Shown one piece after another: positions 9,352 to 18,731 of a DNA stretch of 64,000 bases (the first letter of the stretch is position 1; each line of letters starts with the position of its first letter). The stretch is from an uncultured Pseudomonadota bacterium. Its GTDB lineage: Bacteria; Myxococcota_A; UBA796; SXON01. A model generated the notes under the pieces. It did no database searches, was not told where the DNA came from, and saw nothing but the letters and a program-made list of their open reading frames with translations. Location of the stretch: assembly GCA_903875225.1 (NCBI GenBank), contig CAIQVJ010000048.1:62001-126000 (forward strand), in the 5' to 3' direction. The position numbers and the translations under genes are program-made.

Positions 9352-10159
9352 TCGCGCGAGCTACCTGGAGGACTGGCGCCACGGCTACGAGGTGGTGGCA
9401 GACAGCGGGATCGCCCGCGCCATCGTGCGGGACCGGGAGCCATGTGCACGCTGCGCGGGGACCGGCCGGGTGGAGGTGACGGGCGCGGATGGCTCGATCC
9501 GGATCGGCCGCTGCCGATGCCAGAAGGTCGTCGTGGCGTGCGCGCTCTGGAACGCGGCGGAGGTGCCCGCACGCCACGCGCACTGCACGCTCGACACCTT
9601 CAAGTCCGAGCTACCCGGGGCCTCCCCGGGGCTCACGCTCGCCCGGCACTGGCTCAAGGCGTACGACCCGAAGAAGGAGACGCGGGGCCTCGTGCTCGAG
9701 GGCGAGCCCGGGCGCGGAAAGACCCACCTGCTCTGCGGGATCCTGCGCGAGCTCGTGTTCCGCCACCACGTCGAGGTGCGGTTCGTGGAGTTCTCCCACC
9801 TGCTCTCCACCATGAAGGAGTCGTTCGACAAGCGAGGCGGCGACCCGGTGCGGCTCACCCTGCTCGCACGGGTGCCCATCCTCGCGATCGACGAGCTCGG
9901 AAAGGGGCGAAAGACGGACTGGGAGCTCCAGATCATCGACGAGATCGTGTCCCGCTCCTACAACCAGCGGAACGTGCTCCTCGGCACGACGAACTTCCCA
10001 CCGGCTCCGAGCAAGCCTACCGGCACCCTGGCCCAACCCGGTGTCGAGTCCCTCGAGGATCGCCTGGGCGAGCGCGTGTTCAGCCGCCTGCGCGAGATGG
10101 TGACGTTCGCGCCGGTGAAGGGCGAGGACTTCCGGGCCGTGCGGCGGGCCCCCCGCTGA
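9344..10159 (+). CDS. DnaC/DnaI-like helicase loader ATPase with N-terminal Cys motif
   Basis: TTG at 9344 in ORF 8687..10159; CARCAGTGR...RCRCQ; Walker A LEGEPGRGKTHLLCGIL; Walker B VPILAIDELGKG. Confidence 0.75.
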   Translation: MVDRASYLEDWRHGYEVVADSGIARAIVRDREPCARCAGTGRVEVTGADGSIRIGRCRCQKVVVACALWNAAEVPARHAHCTLDTFKSELPGASPGLTLARHWLKAYDPKKETRGLVLEGEPGRGKTHLLCGILRELVFRHHVEVRFVEFSHLLSTMKESFDKRGGDPVRLTLLARVPILAIDELGKGRKTDWELQIIDEIVSRSYNQRNVLLGTTNFPPAPSKPTGTLAQPGVESLEDRLGERVFSRLREMVTFAPVKGEDFRAVRRAPR

Positions 10160-10654
10160 TCAGGGGGTGACGGCGGGCGGCACCGACGGCATGGCCGCGG
10201 CCGGTTCGGCGGGCGCAGGACCTGCCTTCACGGGGGCGCCGACCGTCCACGGCCTGTCCGCGCCCAACGGCGAGAGCGCGGAGTCGACCAGCCAGTTGAA
10301 GCCGACCTCCTGCCAGTGCTGCACGTAGTCGACGGTCGAGTACCGGTTCAGGGTCATGTCGATGACCTCGAGCCGCACGAGGACCACTGCGGGCCTGGGC
10401 GCGCCGTCCTTCGGATCCGCTCCGAGCTCGGCCTGGATCACCGTGACGCCCGTCAGCTTCGCCGACCCGGTGTCGAGCATCTGGGTGAGCAGCACCCTCT
10501 GCTCGATGTCCGCCAGAAAGGGAGAGGCCTTGCCCGCATCGGCCCACCGCACGCCCTCCCAGTAGGTCGTGGCGGACTCGCCGAGGGCCCTCGCCTGCCG
10601 GGACTCGGTTCCGTGCCCGCCGGCCAGCGCCACCGAGAGCGCGAGCAGCGCCAT
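10160..10654 (-). CDS. Hypothetical secreted protein
   Basis: ATG at 10654 overlapping upstream stop; MALLALSVALAGG signal; convergent with DnaC-like gene. Confidence 0.55.
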   Translation of the reverse strand: MALLALSVALAGGHGTESRQARALGESATTYWEGVRWADAGKASPFLADIEQRVLLTQMLDTGSAKLTGVTVIQAELGADPKDGAPRPAVVLVRLEVIDMTLNRYSTVDYVQHWQEVGFNWLVDSALSPLGADRPWTVGAPVKAGPAPAEPAAAMPSVPPAVTP

Positions 10655-11364
10655 CAGAACCGCCCCTGCGCCGAGAGCATCGCGTGGTAGCCCACTCCGA
10701 AGGCGCTCGGGTTGGTCTGGCTGATGAGCGTGACGCCCTGCACGAACCCGATCCCGAGATTGGGCGTGACGTCGTACAGCATGCCCGGCCCGGTACGCAG
10801 CCCCAGATCGGCATGGGATCCGTACAGGATCACCTGGGTGCTCGTGAACGGCTTCGCGCGGCTCTTCGGCGCCAGATAGTACCGCACACCGGCAGCAAGC
10901 TGGAAGTTCAGGCTCCCGTCGGTGGGGCCGAGCGGGGACTCGATCACGGTGAGCTCGGGCTCGAAGGCTCCGCCGAAATTGTGGGTGAAGGTGGTCTCCA
11001 CGAGCGGGCCGAACTGGGCGCCCGAGTTGGGGCCCGACACCATGATCGCGATCTCCACCCCCGCGTTCACGCTCACCCCCCACTGCCCCGGGTGGGGGTA
11101 GCCGGTCTGGAGCTCCCGGGTGACCGACATGACCTGCTCTTTCGGGACCGCGACCTCGGACTTGTCAGCCAGCCGGATGCGGTAGAGGTCCCCCTTCTGG
11201 ATGATCTTGCCGCGCCAGCGAGACCCGTCCCGCGTGGTGAGCACGTCCTCGTAGCGGAGCTGGGTGCGCTTGGAGAGCTGGTTTCCCGCCGAGGCGTGGG
11301 CCGGTGGGGCAGACGCTGCCAGGGCGAGGACCACGAGGATCAACGGAAGGTGTAGCGAACGCAT
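10654..11364 (-). CDS. Outer-membrane beta-barrel-like protein
   Basis: Signal peptide MRSLHLPLILVVLALAASAPPAHA; alternating beta pattern, terminal aromatic F. Confidence 0.55.
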   Translation of the reverse strand: MRSLHLPLILVVLALAASAPPAHASAGNQLSKRTQLRYEDVLTTRDGSRWRGKIIQKGDLYRIRLADKSEVAVPKEQVMSVTRELQTGYPHPGQWGVSVNAGVEIAIMVSGPNSGAQFGPLVETTFTHNFGGAFEPELTVIESPLGPTDGSLNFQLAAGVRYYLAPKSRAKPFTSTQVILYGSHADLGLRTGPGMLYDVTPNLGIGFVQGVTLISQTNPSAFGVGYHAMLSAQGRF

Positions 11365-11397
11365 CGAGCCCCGCTATCCCGCCGGTCGGGAGGCGCC

Positions 11398-13089
11398 CTA
11401 CAGGCCGCGCGCCCACAGCGCCTTCGCGCCGCGCTCGATCGGCCATGTTCCCACGAACAGGCACAGCGCCACCACCAGGCCCGCGATCAGGGCCGAGACG
11501 CCGTAGTGTTCGAGGTACCCCGCATAGAACCCGAGCACCTCGAGGGTGAGGACGACGAAGTCGAGCGTGAGCGCCAGCACCATGAAGAACACGGCCGCCG
11601 GGCCGGTCGCGGCTCGCGCAGCGGTGTCCGCGCGGAAGTCCGGCCAGAATGCGCCGAGCGAGACGGCGAGCCCGCTCATCGCGTAGGCGAGGAACACCAT
11701 GGTGACGGACTCGATCACGAGCAGCCAGCCGGGTGCCTCCAGCATCAGGCCGCTGCCCACGGTGACCACCTGCCCGACGAGCACCATCGGGACGAACCCC
11801 AGCACCGACTTGGCGCGGAGCAGGGTGGCCGGGTTCACCGGCCCCGCGCGCACGATCCAGAACGCGCGCCCCTCGCGGGACACCGCGGCAAAGTTGAACC
11901 GCGCCGCGACCGCCGCCATCACGAACCCCCCCATGCCGAGGTTCAGGAAGCTCATCGCCTGCTTCATCACCACGAGCAACTGCCCCTGGAACGCCTGGAA
12001 CGGCAAAGCGTGGATGCTCACCAGGTACACGCCGCACACACCCATGAGCAGGAACACCTGGCTCCACTGGGCCGGATCCCGCACGAACACCCGGAGCTCC
12101 TTGGACAAGTGCGGCCGCCAGGTACGGGGCACGCACTGGGCCAGCGCGTCGAACACCGTCGACTTGTAGAACCGGGCCGACCGCGCCTCCTGCGAGCGGG
12201 ACCACCCGGTGTCGAACCCCCATGCCGTGGTCCACCGTGCGATCGCCGTGCTCGCAAGCAGGCCTGTGACCAGCAGCGCCGCCTCGCGCCAGGGAAACGG
12301 CGCATACAACATGGTGGAGGAGATGACCTCGCTGGCCCACCGCGGGGGGAACAGCACGGGCGCGGGAATGGTGAGTTGGGCGATGTAGGCGGCTGCATTC
12401 TCGAACTCCTGGGCGTTCACCAGCCGCTCGGGCCGGAGCGAGCGCAGGAGCACAAAAAGCGCAGCCATCATCATCATGGCGAGCAGGACCATCAGCTCAC
12501 GCGTCCGACGCGCGGGGAACACGTTCACGAGGATCGTGGAGATCGTGATCCCGAGGTTCGTCGACAGCATCAACAGGCTGGGCACCGCGAAGGCCAGCGC
12601 CGCGTAGTACCCCGGGCCCGCCTGGCTACGCAGTCCGTAGGCCAGGAAGACCGGTACGCCGAACAGCGCCATCATCCAGCTCGACTGCGTGAGCGTGTCC
12701 AGGAAGCGCGCGTAGTGGAACGTGCGTCGGCTCACGGGGAGCGACAGCACCAGCTCCAGGTCGTCCGACAGGTAGAAGGTCGACAGCGCGGTGATGATGT
12801 TGGAGAACGTGAGCATCACGAACAGGCTGGCGAGCAGCATGTCCATCAGTTTTCGGGCGAGAAACGGGCCGAACCCCTCGATGTCCAGGAACTTCCCGAC
12901 CAGGAAGTACACGCTCCCGAAGATCCCGAGCCAGAACAGGAACCCGATGGCGCCGAGCCCGACGTAGAGCCCGCGCTGCTCACCCCGCAAGAGCAGGTTC
13001 CGGAACCCCTGTGCGCGCGGCGAGAGCAGCAGCCTGAGTTGATGGACGGGGTTGGCGGACGGGACCGGAAGGTCACCCCCAGGCGCCAT
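11398..13089 (-). CDS. ABC-2-type multi-TM permease / putative ABC exporter
   Basis: Multiple hydrophobic helices; DLELVLSLPVSRRTFHYARFLDTL motif typical of this family. Confidence 0.65.
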   Translation of the reverse strand: MAPGGDLPVPSANPVHQLRLLLSPRAQGFRNLLLRGEQRGLYVGLGAIGFLFWLGIFGSVYFLVGKFLDIEGFGPFLARKLMDMLLASLFVMLTFSNIITALSTFYLSDDLELVLSLPVSRRTFHYARFLDTLTQSSWMMALFGVPVFLAYGLRSQAGPGYYAALAFAVPSLLMLSTNLGITISTILVNVFPARRTRELMVLLAMMMMAALFVLLRSLRPERLVNAQEFENAAAYIAQLTIPAPVLFPPRWASEVISSTMLYAPFPWREAALLVTGLLASTAIARWTTAWGFDTGWSRSQEARSARFYKSTVFDALAQCVPRTWRPHLSKELRVFVRDPAQWSQVFLLMGVCGVYLVSIHALPFQAFQGQLLVVMKQAMSFLNLGMGGFVMAAVAARFNFAAVSREGRAFWIVRAGPVNPATLLRAKSVLGFVPMVLVGQVVTVGSGLMLEAPGWLLVIESVTMVFLAYAMSGLAVSLGAFWPDFRADTAARAATGPAAVFFMVLALTLDFVVLTLEVLGFYAGYLEHYGVSALIAGLVVALCLFVGTWPIERGAKALWARGL

Positions 13090-14196
13090 TCAGCGACCGC
13101 CCGTGCCCGGGTCGTCCGTCGGGCCCTGCCAGTCGGACTCCTTCTTGCCCTTCGCGACAGTTGCACGAATGTACGCTTTCAACAGTGCGTTTCTCTGGGC
13201 ACCACCGAGCAGCACGCGCATGTCTTCGTAGAGCTGCGGATCCCGGACGAGCAGGCCCAGGGTGCCATCGCCCTCGTTGATGCCGTCGGTCACGCTGCGC
13301 ACGTTGGTGAGCGTGGCCTGCAACTCGTCCACGAGCTTGGCCTTGTCGGGATCGTAAAGCAGCGCGTGCGCCAGCGAATCGCCCGTCTTGATGTCGCCCA
13401 TCACGCCGTCGAGCCCGTCGGCCATGTCGCCGAGCTTGCGCATCAGCTTCTCGCCGTTCGGGGAGTAGACGAGCTCGTGGGCGAGCCCTTTTCCGGTGCG
13501 CATCTCGGTGGTGAGCGCGTGCACGTCGGTCACGATGCCGTCGACGTTGGCGAGGATGTCCTTGACCCGGTTCGCGGCCGACTGATCGTAGATCAGCACG
13601 TGGAGGAGGCCCTTCCCCTCTTTCGCCTCGGTCAACATCGCCTCGATGTGCGCCAGCGACTCGGAGACCCCCGCCTTCGATGCAGCTTCGTCGCTGCCGA
13701 GCATCAGGTCCAGCTTCTTGGAGATCGACGAAGCGTTCTCCACGATCTCGGTCGCCTTGCTGGCGTAGCTCAGGTAGTCGATGCTCTCGACCGAGGCGAT
13801 CGTCCCGTCGGCGGGCAGCATCTCCTTCTCCGGCGAACCCACCGAGAGCGAGATGTACATGTCGCCGAGCACGCCGATCTGGGAGATGCTGGCTGTCGAA
13901 TCCCCGCGCAGCCGTGGCTGGTACTCCTGCCGGATGGTCAGCTCGACCTCGATGTTCTTCGATCCCTGGTCCGATCCGAAATTCACCTTCGAGACCTCGC
14001 CGATGTCGATGCCCGCGAGTCGCACGACCGCGCCGGTCTTGAGCCCCTTCACATCCAGGAACGTGGTGTGGAGCTTGTATTCGTGGGCGAACATCTTGGA
14101 CGATCCGCCGAGGACGAACACCCCGAGACCGATCATGACCGCGAAGAGGAGGACGAAGAGTCCTACCTTGATTTCCTGCCAGAGGTTTCTTTCCAC
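13090..14196 (-). CDS. MlaD/MCE family lipid transport protein
   Basis: GTG 14196; VERNLWQEIKVGLFVLLFAVMIGLGVFVLGG...GLKTGAVVRLAGIDIGEVSKV (MCE domain). Confidence 0.85.
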   Translation of the reverse strand: MERNLWQEIKVGLFVLLFAVMIGLGVFVLGGSSKMFAHEYKLHTTFLDVKGLKTGAVVRLAGIDIGEVSKVNFGSDQGSKNIEVELTIRQEYQPRLRGDSTASISQIGVLGDMYISLSVGSPEKEMLPADGTIASVESIDYLSYASKATEIVENASSISKKLDLMLGSDEAASKAGVSESLAHIEAMLTEAKEGKGLLHVLIYDQSAANRVKDILANVDGIVTDVHALTTEMRTGKGLAHELVYSPNGEKLMRKLGDMADGLDGVMGDIKTGDSLAHALLYDPDKAKLVDELQATLTNVRSVTDGINEGDGTLGLLVRDPQLYEDMRVLLGGAQRNALLKAYIRATVAKGKKESDWQGPTDDPGTGGR

Positions 14197-14309
14197 CCCG
14201 ACAACGTAGCCTGTTGGCGAGGCGAGGGGCTCCCCGAGGCGAGGCGGCGGCATCGCAAACCCGATAAGCCGCGTGCTCCCTACCCCCGCCCCCCTGCCCC
14301 GGCATCGAC

Positions 14310-15119
14310 ATGTCTCTCCTTCAGGCGTTGATCCTTGGTATTGTGGAGGGGGTGACCGAGTTCCTGCCGGTGAGCTCCACCGGACACCTGTTGCTGACGG
14401 AGCGCATGCTCGGCATCGATCGCACCGAGGCGGCCGACGCCTACGTGATCGCCATCCAGGCCGGGGCCATCGTGGCCGTGCTCGGGCTGTACCGCGAGCG
14501 GATGGTCCAGCTCCTCCGAGGCATCGCGGGGCGGGACGAGGCGGGACGACGCCTCCTTGTCCAGCTTGTGATTGCCTTTGTCCCGGCTGCCGTGCTCGGG
14601 CTGCTTTTCGAGAAGAAGATCGACGAGGTGCTGTTCGGTCTCTGGCCGGTCGTCGCGGCATGGGCGATCGGAGGGGGCGCAATCCTGCTTTTCCGTGGAC
14701 GCGGAGGGGCGCGCACGCTGATGGACGTGGACGTTCGCACCGCGCTCCTGATCGGGCTCGCACAGTGTCTTGCCTTGTGGCCGGGCACGTCCAGGAGCCT
14801 CGTCACCATCCTCGCGGCCCTGGCGCTCGGGCTCTCGATGCCCGCCGCCGTGGAATTCTCCTTCCTGCTCGGCCTCGAGACCCTCGGGGCAGCCACCGCC
14901 TACAAGACCCTGAAGCACGGGTCGGAGATGCTCCACGCATTCGGCCCCGCTCCGATCGCGCTGGGCTTCGTCGCGGCCGCGATCTCCGCGGCGATCTCGG
15001 TGAAGTGGCTGGTCGGCTGGCTGCAGTCGCACGGCATGGAGGTGTTCGCGGTCTGGCGACTCGTCCTCGCCGCCATCGTGGCCGGGTTGCTCGCGGGCGG
15101 GGTGTTGAGCGCAGTGTAG
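14310..15119 (+). CDS. uppP: Undecaprenyl-diphosphatase
   Basis: ALILGIVEGVTEFLPVSSTGHLLL...LWPGTSRSLVTI. Confidence 0.96.
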   Translation: MSLLQALILGIVEGVTEFLPVSSTGHLLLTERMLGIDRTEAADAYVIAIQAGAIVAVLGLYRERMVQLLRGIAGRDEAGRRLLVQLVIAFVPAAVLGLLFEKKIDEVLFGLWPVVAAWAIGGGAILLFRGRGGARTLMDVDVRTALLIGLAQCLALWPGTSRSLVTILAALALGLSMPAAVEFSFLLGLETLGAATAYKTLKHGSEMLHAFGPAPIALGFVAAAISAAISVKWLVGWLQSHGMEVFAVWRLVLAAIVAGLLAGGVLSAV

Positions 15120-15171
15120 CCACGCAGGAGCGAGCGCGGCCGGCAACCGCCACGATGCGCTGCCAGCCTGC

Positions 15172-15474
15172 CTAGTTCGAGCAGACGTCCTCACACACCG
15201 AGAGATCCGGCGGGGTCTCGCAGTCCGCATCGTCCCACTCCGCGACGCACGCGTCGGCCACTCCCTGGCTGAAGTCCTCGCACAGCATGTCGGCGGTGCT
15301 GCCGCGCGCTGCGGCGGCAAGCTCGGTGCGGCAGTCCGCGGAGGTCTTGTACCCAGCCATCGTGAGCGTCCCGCAGCGCTCGTAGAAGCCGCACACCGCC
15401 TCGATGCGGGAGTCGGTGAAGTTCGAGACGGGGTCCCGCCCACAGCCGAGCGCGTACAGGAGCGCGAAGGTCAA
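15172..15474 (-). CDS. Small Cys-rich putative lipoprotein
   Basis: TTG start overlapping upstream stop; LTFALLYALGCGRDP lipobox; 8 further Cys. Confidence 0.5.
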   Translation of the reverse strand: MTFALLYALGCGRDPVSNFTDSRIEAVCGFYERCGTLTMAGYKTSADCRTELAAAARGSTADMLCEDFSQGVADACVAEWDDADCETPPDLSVCEDVCSN

Positions 15475-16619
15475 CCGCAGACCTGCTTCGTGAGGTCCTT
15501 GGTGATGTTCTTCTGGTGGGACTCGATGGTGCCTCCGCCGATCTCCAGCAGCTTGGCGTCCCGGAACAGGCGCTCCACCGGGTACTCGGTGCAATACCCC
15601 GAGCCCCCCATGACCTGCATGGCCGCGTCTGCGACCTCCTTGCCCGCGGGCGCAGCAAAGAGCTTGGCGGCGTCGGAGCCCAGCCGCGACCGGCTCTCCG
15701 GACCCACGGTCCGCGCCACCTGGTAGATCAGGCAGCGCATGGCCTCGGTCTTGGCGTAGCTCTCTCCGATGTAGCGCTGGATCTGCCCGAACCGGTTCAA
15801 CGGCTGGGCGAACGCCACGCGGGACTCGGCGTGGCGCACCATGATGTCCATGCACCGGTCCGCGATCCCGAGGCTCATGGCCGCGAGGGTGAGGCGCTCG
15901 ATCTCGAGGTTCCGCATCATGTGGGTGAGGCCGTTGCCGACTCCGCCCAGCACGTTCTCCTTCGGGACTTCACAGCTGTCCATCACCAGCTCGCTCATCG
16001 TGCTGGCGCGCATGCCCATCTTGTGGATCGCCCCGGAGGTGGAGAACCCGGGACACGTGCGGTCCACCAGGAAGCTCGTCAGCTTCCCCTCGACCTTCGC
16101 GTACACCAGGAAGCAGTACCCGTCGGGACCATTGGTGATGTAGGTCTTCGTGCCGTCGAGGACGTAGTGGCTGCCGCGGTCGACCGCCACCGTGGTCATC
16201 CCGAGCACATCGGTGCCGTACCCCGGCTCCGTCATCCCCATCCCCCCGATCCACTCACCAGACAGCACCTTCGGCAGGTAGCGCGCGCGCTGGCTCGCAT
16301 CGGAGCAATGGTAGAAGTTGTTCACGAACAACATCGAGTGGGCGAGGTAGGCGAGGCAGAACCCCGGGTCGGACTTGGAGATCTCGTGGTGCGCGATGAC
16401 GGCCGCCACGGCGTCCATGCCCGCGCCCCCGTCGTCTACGGCGACCGTGATGCCGAGCAGCCCGAGATCACCGAGCTTTGCGAAGAGCGGGCGGTTGAGG
16501 GTCTGCTCCCGGTCGTGCAGCTCGGCCTGGGGCTCGACTTCATCCCGGGTGAACGCCGCGACCATGTCGCGGAGCATGCGGTGCTCGTCGGAGGGGTTGA
16601 ACAGGACGTCGGTGGACAC
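15471..16619 (-). CDS. Acyl-CoA dehydrogenase
   Basis: MTEPGYGTDVLGM, QVMGGSGYCTEYPVERLFRDAKL. Confidence 0.94.
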   Translation of the reverse strand: MSTDVLFNPSDEHRMLRDMVAAFTRDEVEPQAELHDREQTLNRPLFAKLGDLGLLGITVAVDDGGAGMDAVAAVIAHHEISKSDPGFCLAYLAHSMLFVNNFYHCSDASQRARYLPKVLSGEWIGGMGMTEPGYGTDVLGMTTVAVDRGSHYVLDGTKTYITNGPDGYCFLVYAKVEGKLTSFLVDRTCPGFSTSGAIHKMGMRASTMSELVMDSCEVPKENVLGGVGNGLTHMMRNLEIERLTLAAMSLGIADRCMDIMVRHAESRVAFAQPLNRFGQIQRYIGESYAKTEAMRCLIYQVARTVGPESRSRLGSDAAKLFAAPAGKEVADAAMQVMGGSGYCTEYPVERLFRDAKLLEIGGGTIESHQKNITKDLTKQVCG

Positions 16620-16718
16620 GTTGCTCCTTTTGGGGAGCGGCGCTGTAACCGGAAACCAACGCCACTTCCGTCGGCCCTTCGGCAGGTCCGGCGATCGGCG
16701 TACCGCGGGTGCGTCGAA

Positions 16719-17228
16719 TCAGCGCCCGGTGACCCGCTGGACGAGGTTCTTGAGCGTCTGCACCGCACTGCTCCCGACCGCAGCGTTGATGAGCCGCTGG
16801 GGGATCGGAAGCCGCGGCTCCGAGCGCACCTGGAGGGTGACCTGGGTGCCCCCGGCTACCGACGCAAGCTTCCAGCTGGAGGATTGGCTATCGAAGTCGT
16901 CTGTCTGCACAAGCGTTTCCCGGAACCCGTCAGCGGTGGGGCAGCGGCGGGTGACGTACAAGAGCGGTGACGAGAGCCCGCGGGTGGTCACCTGCACCAG
17001 CGTACAATCCCCGTCCTTTCCAACCACCTTCGCGTCCAGGACGTCGCCCGAGAGCCGCGACGCCGAGATCGGGTCCGAGAGCGCGGCGCGCACGGTCGCC
17101 GCATCGGCGGCGATGACGACGTCTGTCGTGACCGTGCTCTCACCCGCGACCACAGGCGCAGTGGGGTCGGCCGCGTAGGCGGTCGAAATACAAAGTGTCG
17201 CGAGGGTCAGAACCAGGTGCATGCACAA
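16719..17228 (-). CDS. SRPBCC/START-like secreted protein
   Basis: Signal peptide; DAATVRAALSDPISASRLSGDVLDAKVV...GGTQVTLQVRSEP. Confidence 0.55.
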   Translation of the reverse strand: MCMHLVLTLATLCISTAYAADPTAPVVAGESTVTTDVVIAADAATVRAALSDPISASRLSGDVLDAKVVGKDGDCTLVQVTTRGLSSPLLYVTRRCPTADGFRETLVQTDDFDSQSSSWKLASVAGGTQVTLQVRSEPRLPIPQRLINAAVGSSAVQTLKNLVQRVTGR

Positions 17229-17405
17229 GCGTTAGCACCGTTCACGCAGAGGTGCGAATTCTTTTGCGCACCTCCTGAAAAAACTTTGAAAACCTGCTTT
17301 CGTCCATTGCCGCGAGCCGGAACCACCCGTCAGGATCCCCTGCGGGGAGCGGACGGGCTCCGAGGCCGCGAGCGGCGACGGAGCCGCCCGAAGCCGCCCT
17401 CCCGG

Positions 17406-18221
17406 TCAACGCGGGGGCGCGCAGCAGCGGAAGCCGGTGCTGTAGTCGTGGTACGCGAACTCGTGCGCTGTCGTTGTATAGCTGCACCCCGCACCATTGA
17501 TGCTCGCGTCTGCGTAGAATCCTCCGCGGAAGGTCCCGTCGGAGTCGTCCACCCACTCGTGCAGGTTCCCGTGCAGATCGTAGACGCCATCGGGTGTCAC
17601 GCAAGCCGGATTCGCACCCGCGGGGTCCTCGGTGCCGGGCTGCTGGTTGATGCCCGGATCGTTCATGTGCTCCATGTCCCACACGCCGTCGCAGGTCCCG
17701 AAGTAGTCACACACCGGGTGCCCGCCATCGTACGTGGTGTTGCAGGCCGTCACGTCGTAGGTGTCGCCATAGGGGTACACCCGCCCGTCCCCTGTGGGCG
17801 ATCCCGAGCACGCGGTGAGCCACTCCTCCGTGGTGCACAATCGCTTCCCGGCATTTGCACAGACCTGCGCGGCGACCTCGCCGGAGATGTAGCCCTGGGG
17901 CACCTCGCCCTCTGCGCTCGCCGCGATGCCCGTCGCAGCCGTCGTGTCATCCGGAACATCAAAGGGCGACCAGTCGAGGATGTAGGCCTCCCACCGGTCG
18001 ATGCAGAAGCTCCCGACGGCAGCCATGTCGTCGGGACATGGGGTGTCGGTGTCGGTGTCGGTGTCCGTGTCCGTGTCGGTGTCGGTGTCGGTGTCCGTGT
18101 CGGTGTCGGCGTCGGCGTCGGTGTCCGTGTCGGTGTCGGCGTCGGCGTCGGTGTCGTCGCTGATGCCGTGACCGACGACCTGAGGGGTGTCCTGGGTACA
18201 GCCGAGGAGAACGAGGAGCAT
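17406..18221 (-). CDS. Lipoprotein with (DT/DA)n linker and formylglycine-generating-enzyme (SUMF1) domain
   Basis: ATG 18221, lipobox LLGC, DTDTD repeats, GSFCIDRWEAY...AQVCANAGKRLCTTEEWLTACSG...NLHEWVDD...STGFRCC. Confidence 0.85.
   Translation of the reverse strand: MLLVLLGCTQDTPQVVGHGISDDTDADADTDTDTDADADTDTDTDTDTDTDTDTDTDTDTPCPDDMAAVGSFCIDRWEAYILDWSPFDVPDDTTAATGIAASAEGEVPQGYISGEVAAQVCANAGKRLCTTEEWLTACSGSPTGDGRVYPYGDTYDVTACNTTYDGGHPVCDYFGTCDGVWDMEHMNDPGINQQPGTEDPAGANPACVTPDGVYDLHGNLHEWVDDSDGTFRGGFYADASINGAGCSYTTTAHEFAYHDYSTGFRCCAPPR
18043..18159. repeat. Hexanucleotide tandem repeat (GTGTCG/GTGTCC/GCGTCG) encoding Asp-Thr/Asp-Ala
   Basis: Direct reading of GTGTCG-type units. Confidence 0.95.
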
Positions 18222-18257
18222 GGGCGAGCCTCCGATGGGCGGATAACCGGCCACGAC

Positions 18258-18331
18258 GTCCCCGTAGCTCAGTTGGATAGAGCAACAGCCTTCTAAGCTG
18301 TGGGTCCCGCGTTCGAATCGCGGCGGGGGCA
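18258..18331 (+). tRNA. tRNA-Arg (anticodon TCT)
   Basis: GTCCCCG...CGGGGGC acceptor stem, GCTCAGTTGGATAGAGC D-arm, CAGCCTTCTAAGCTG anticodon arm, GTTCGAATC T-loop; no encoded CCA. Confidence 0.95.
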
Positions 18332-18462
18332 CGCTTTAAAGCTCGGCTATTTGCCCCAGCGGGGAGCGGGCGTTTGCAAACGGTTGCCGACTTCGGGGAG
18401 TCCCTGCAGGGCTGTCTCGCGGAGAAGAACACGATGGCGGTCCCGGCCCATCCACGCGCGCC

Positions 18463-18663
18463 TCAACGGGCGGGAAAGTTGACGGTGACCCGGGTCTCCT
18501 TCTTCGACAATCCCGCCCGTACCGCCTTGATGGTGCCGGCACGAAGTGCGAGCACTGGCTCTCTCGCCAGGGCTTCGGCAACCAGGTAGAGGTGTCCCGG
18601 CGATTCTACCGGTGCGGTCCCGCGTGGAACGCCCAGATGCCTGACCCCGGGTGGTACTTTCAA
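18463..18663 (-). pseudogene. C-terminal remnant of paralog of the 24297..25748 gene
   Basis: LALRAGTIKAVRAGLSKKETRVTVNFPAR vs ALAAGTIEAVREGLSKKKTRVTVNLPAR at the C-terminus of 24297..25748. Confidence 0.7.
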
Positions 18664-18731
18664 GTTCTTGATTCCTATCCGCCCGGGATTGGCGGCGTTG
18701 AGCCTGCTTGCCGAGAGTGTTAGCGGATGTG

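Noticed and set aside
11506-14331. 941-aa plus ORF
   Set aside because: Antisense shadow of ABC permease and MlaD genes; low-complexity charged translation, no domains.
17249-17274. Hairpin GAGGTGCG...CGCACCTC as terminator
   Set aside because: 8-bp stem with long loop and no T-tract on the minus strand after the FGE-like gene; not convincing.
18043-18159. Possible CRISPR-like array
   Set aside because: Contiguous 6-bp tandem repeat inside a coding sequence, no spacers.
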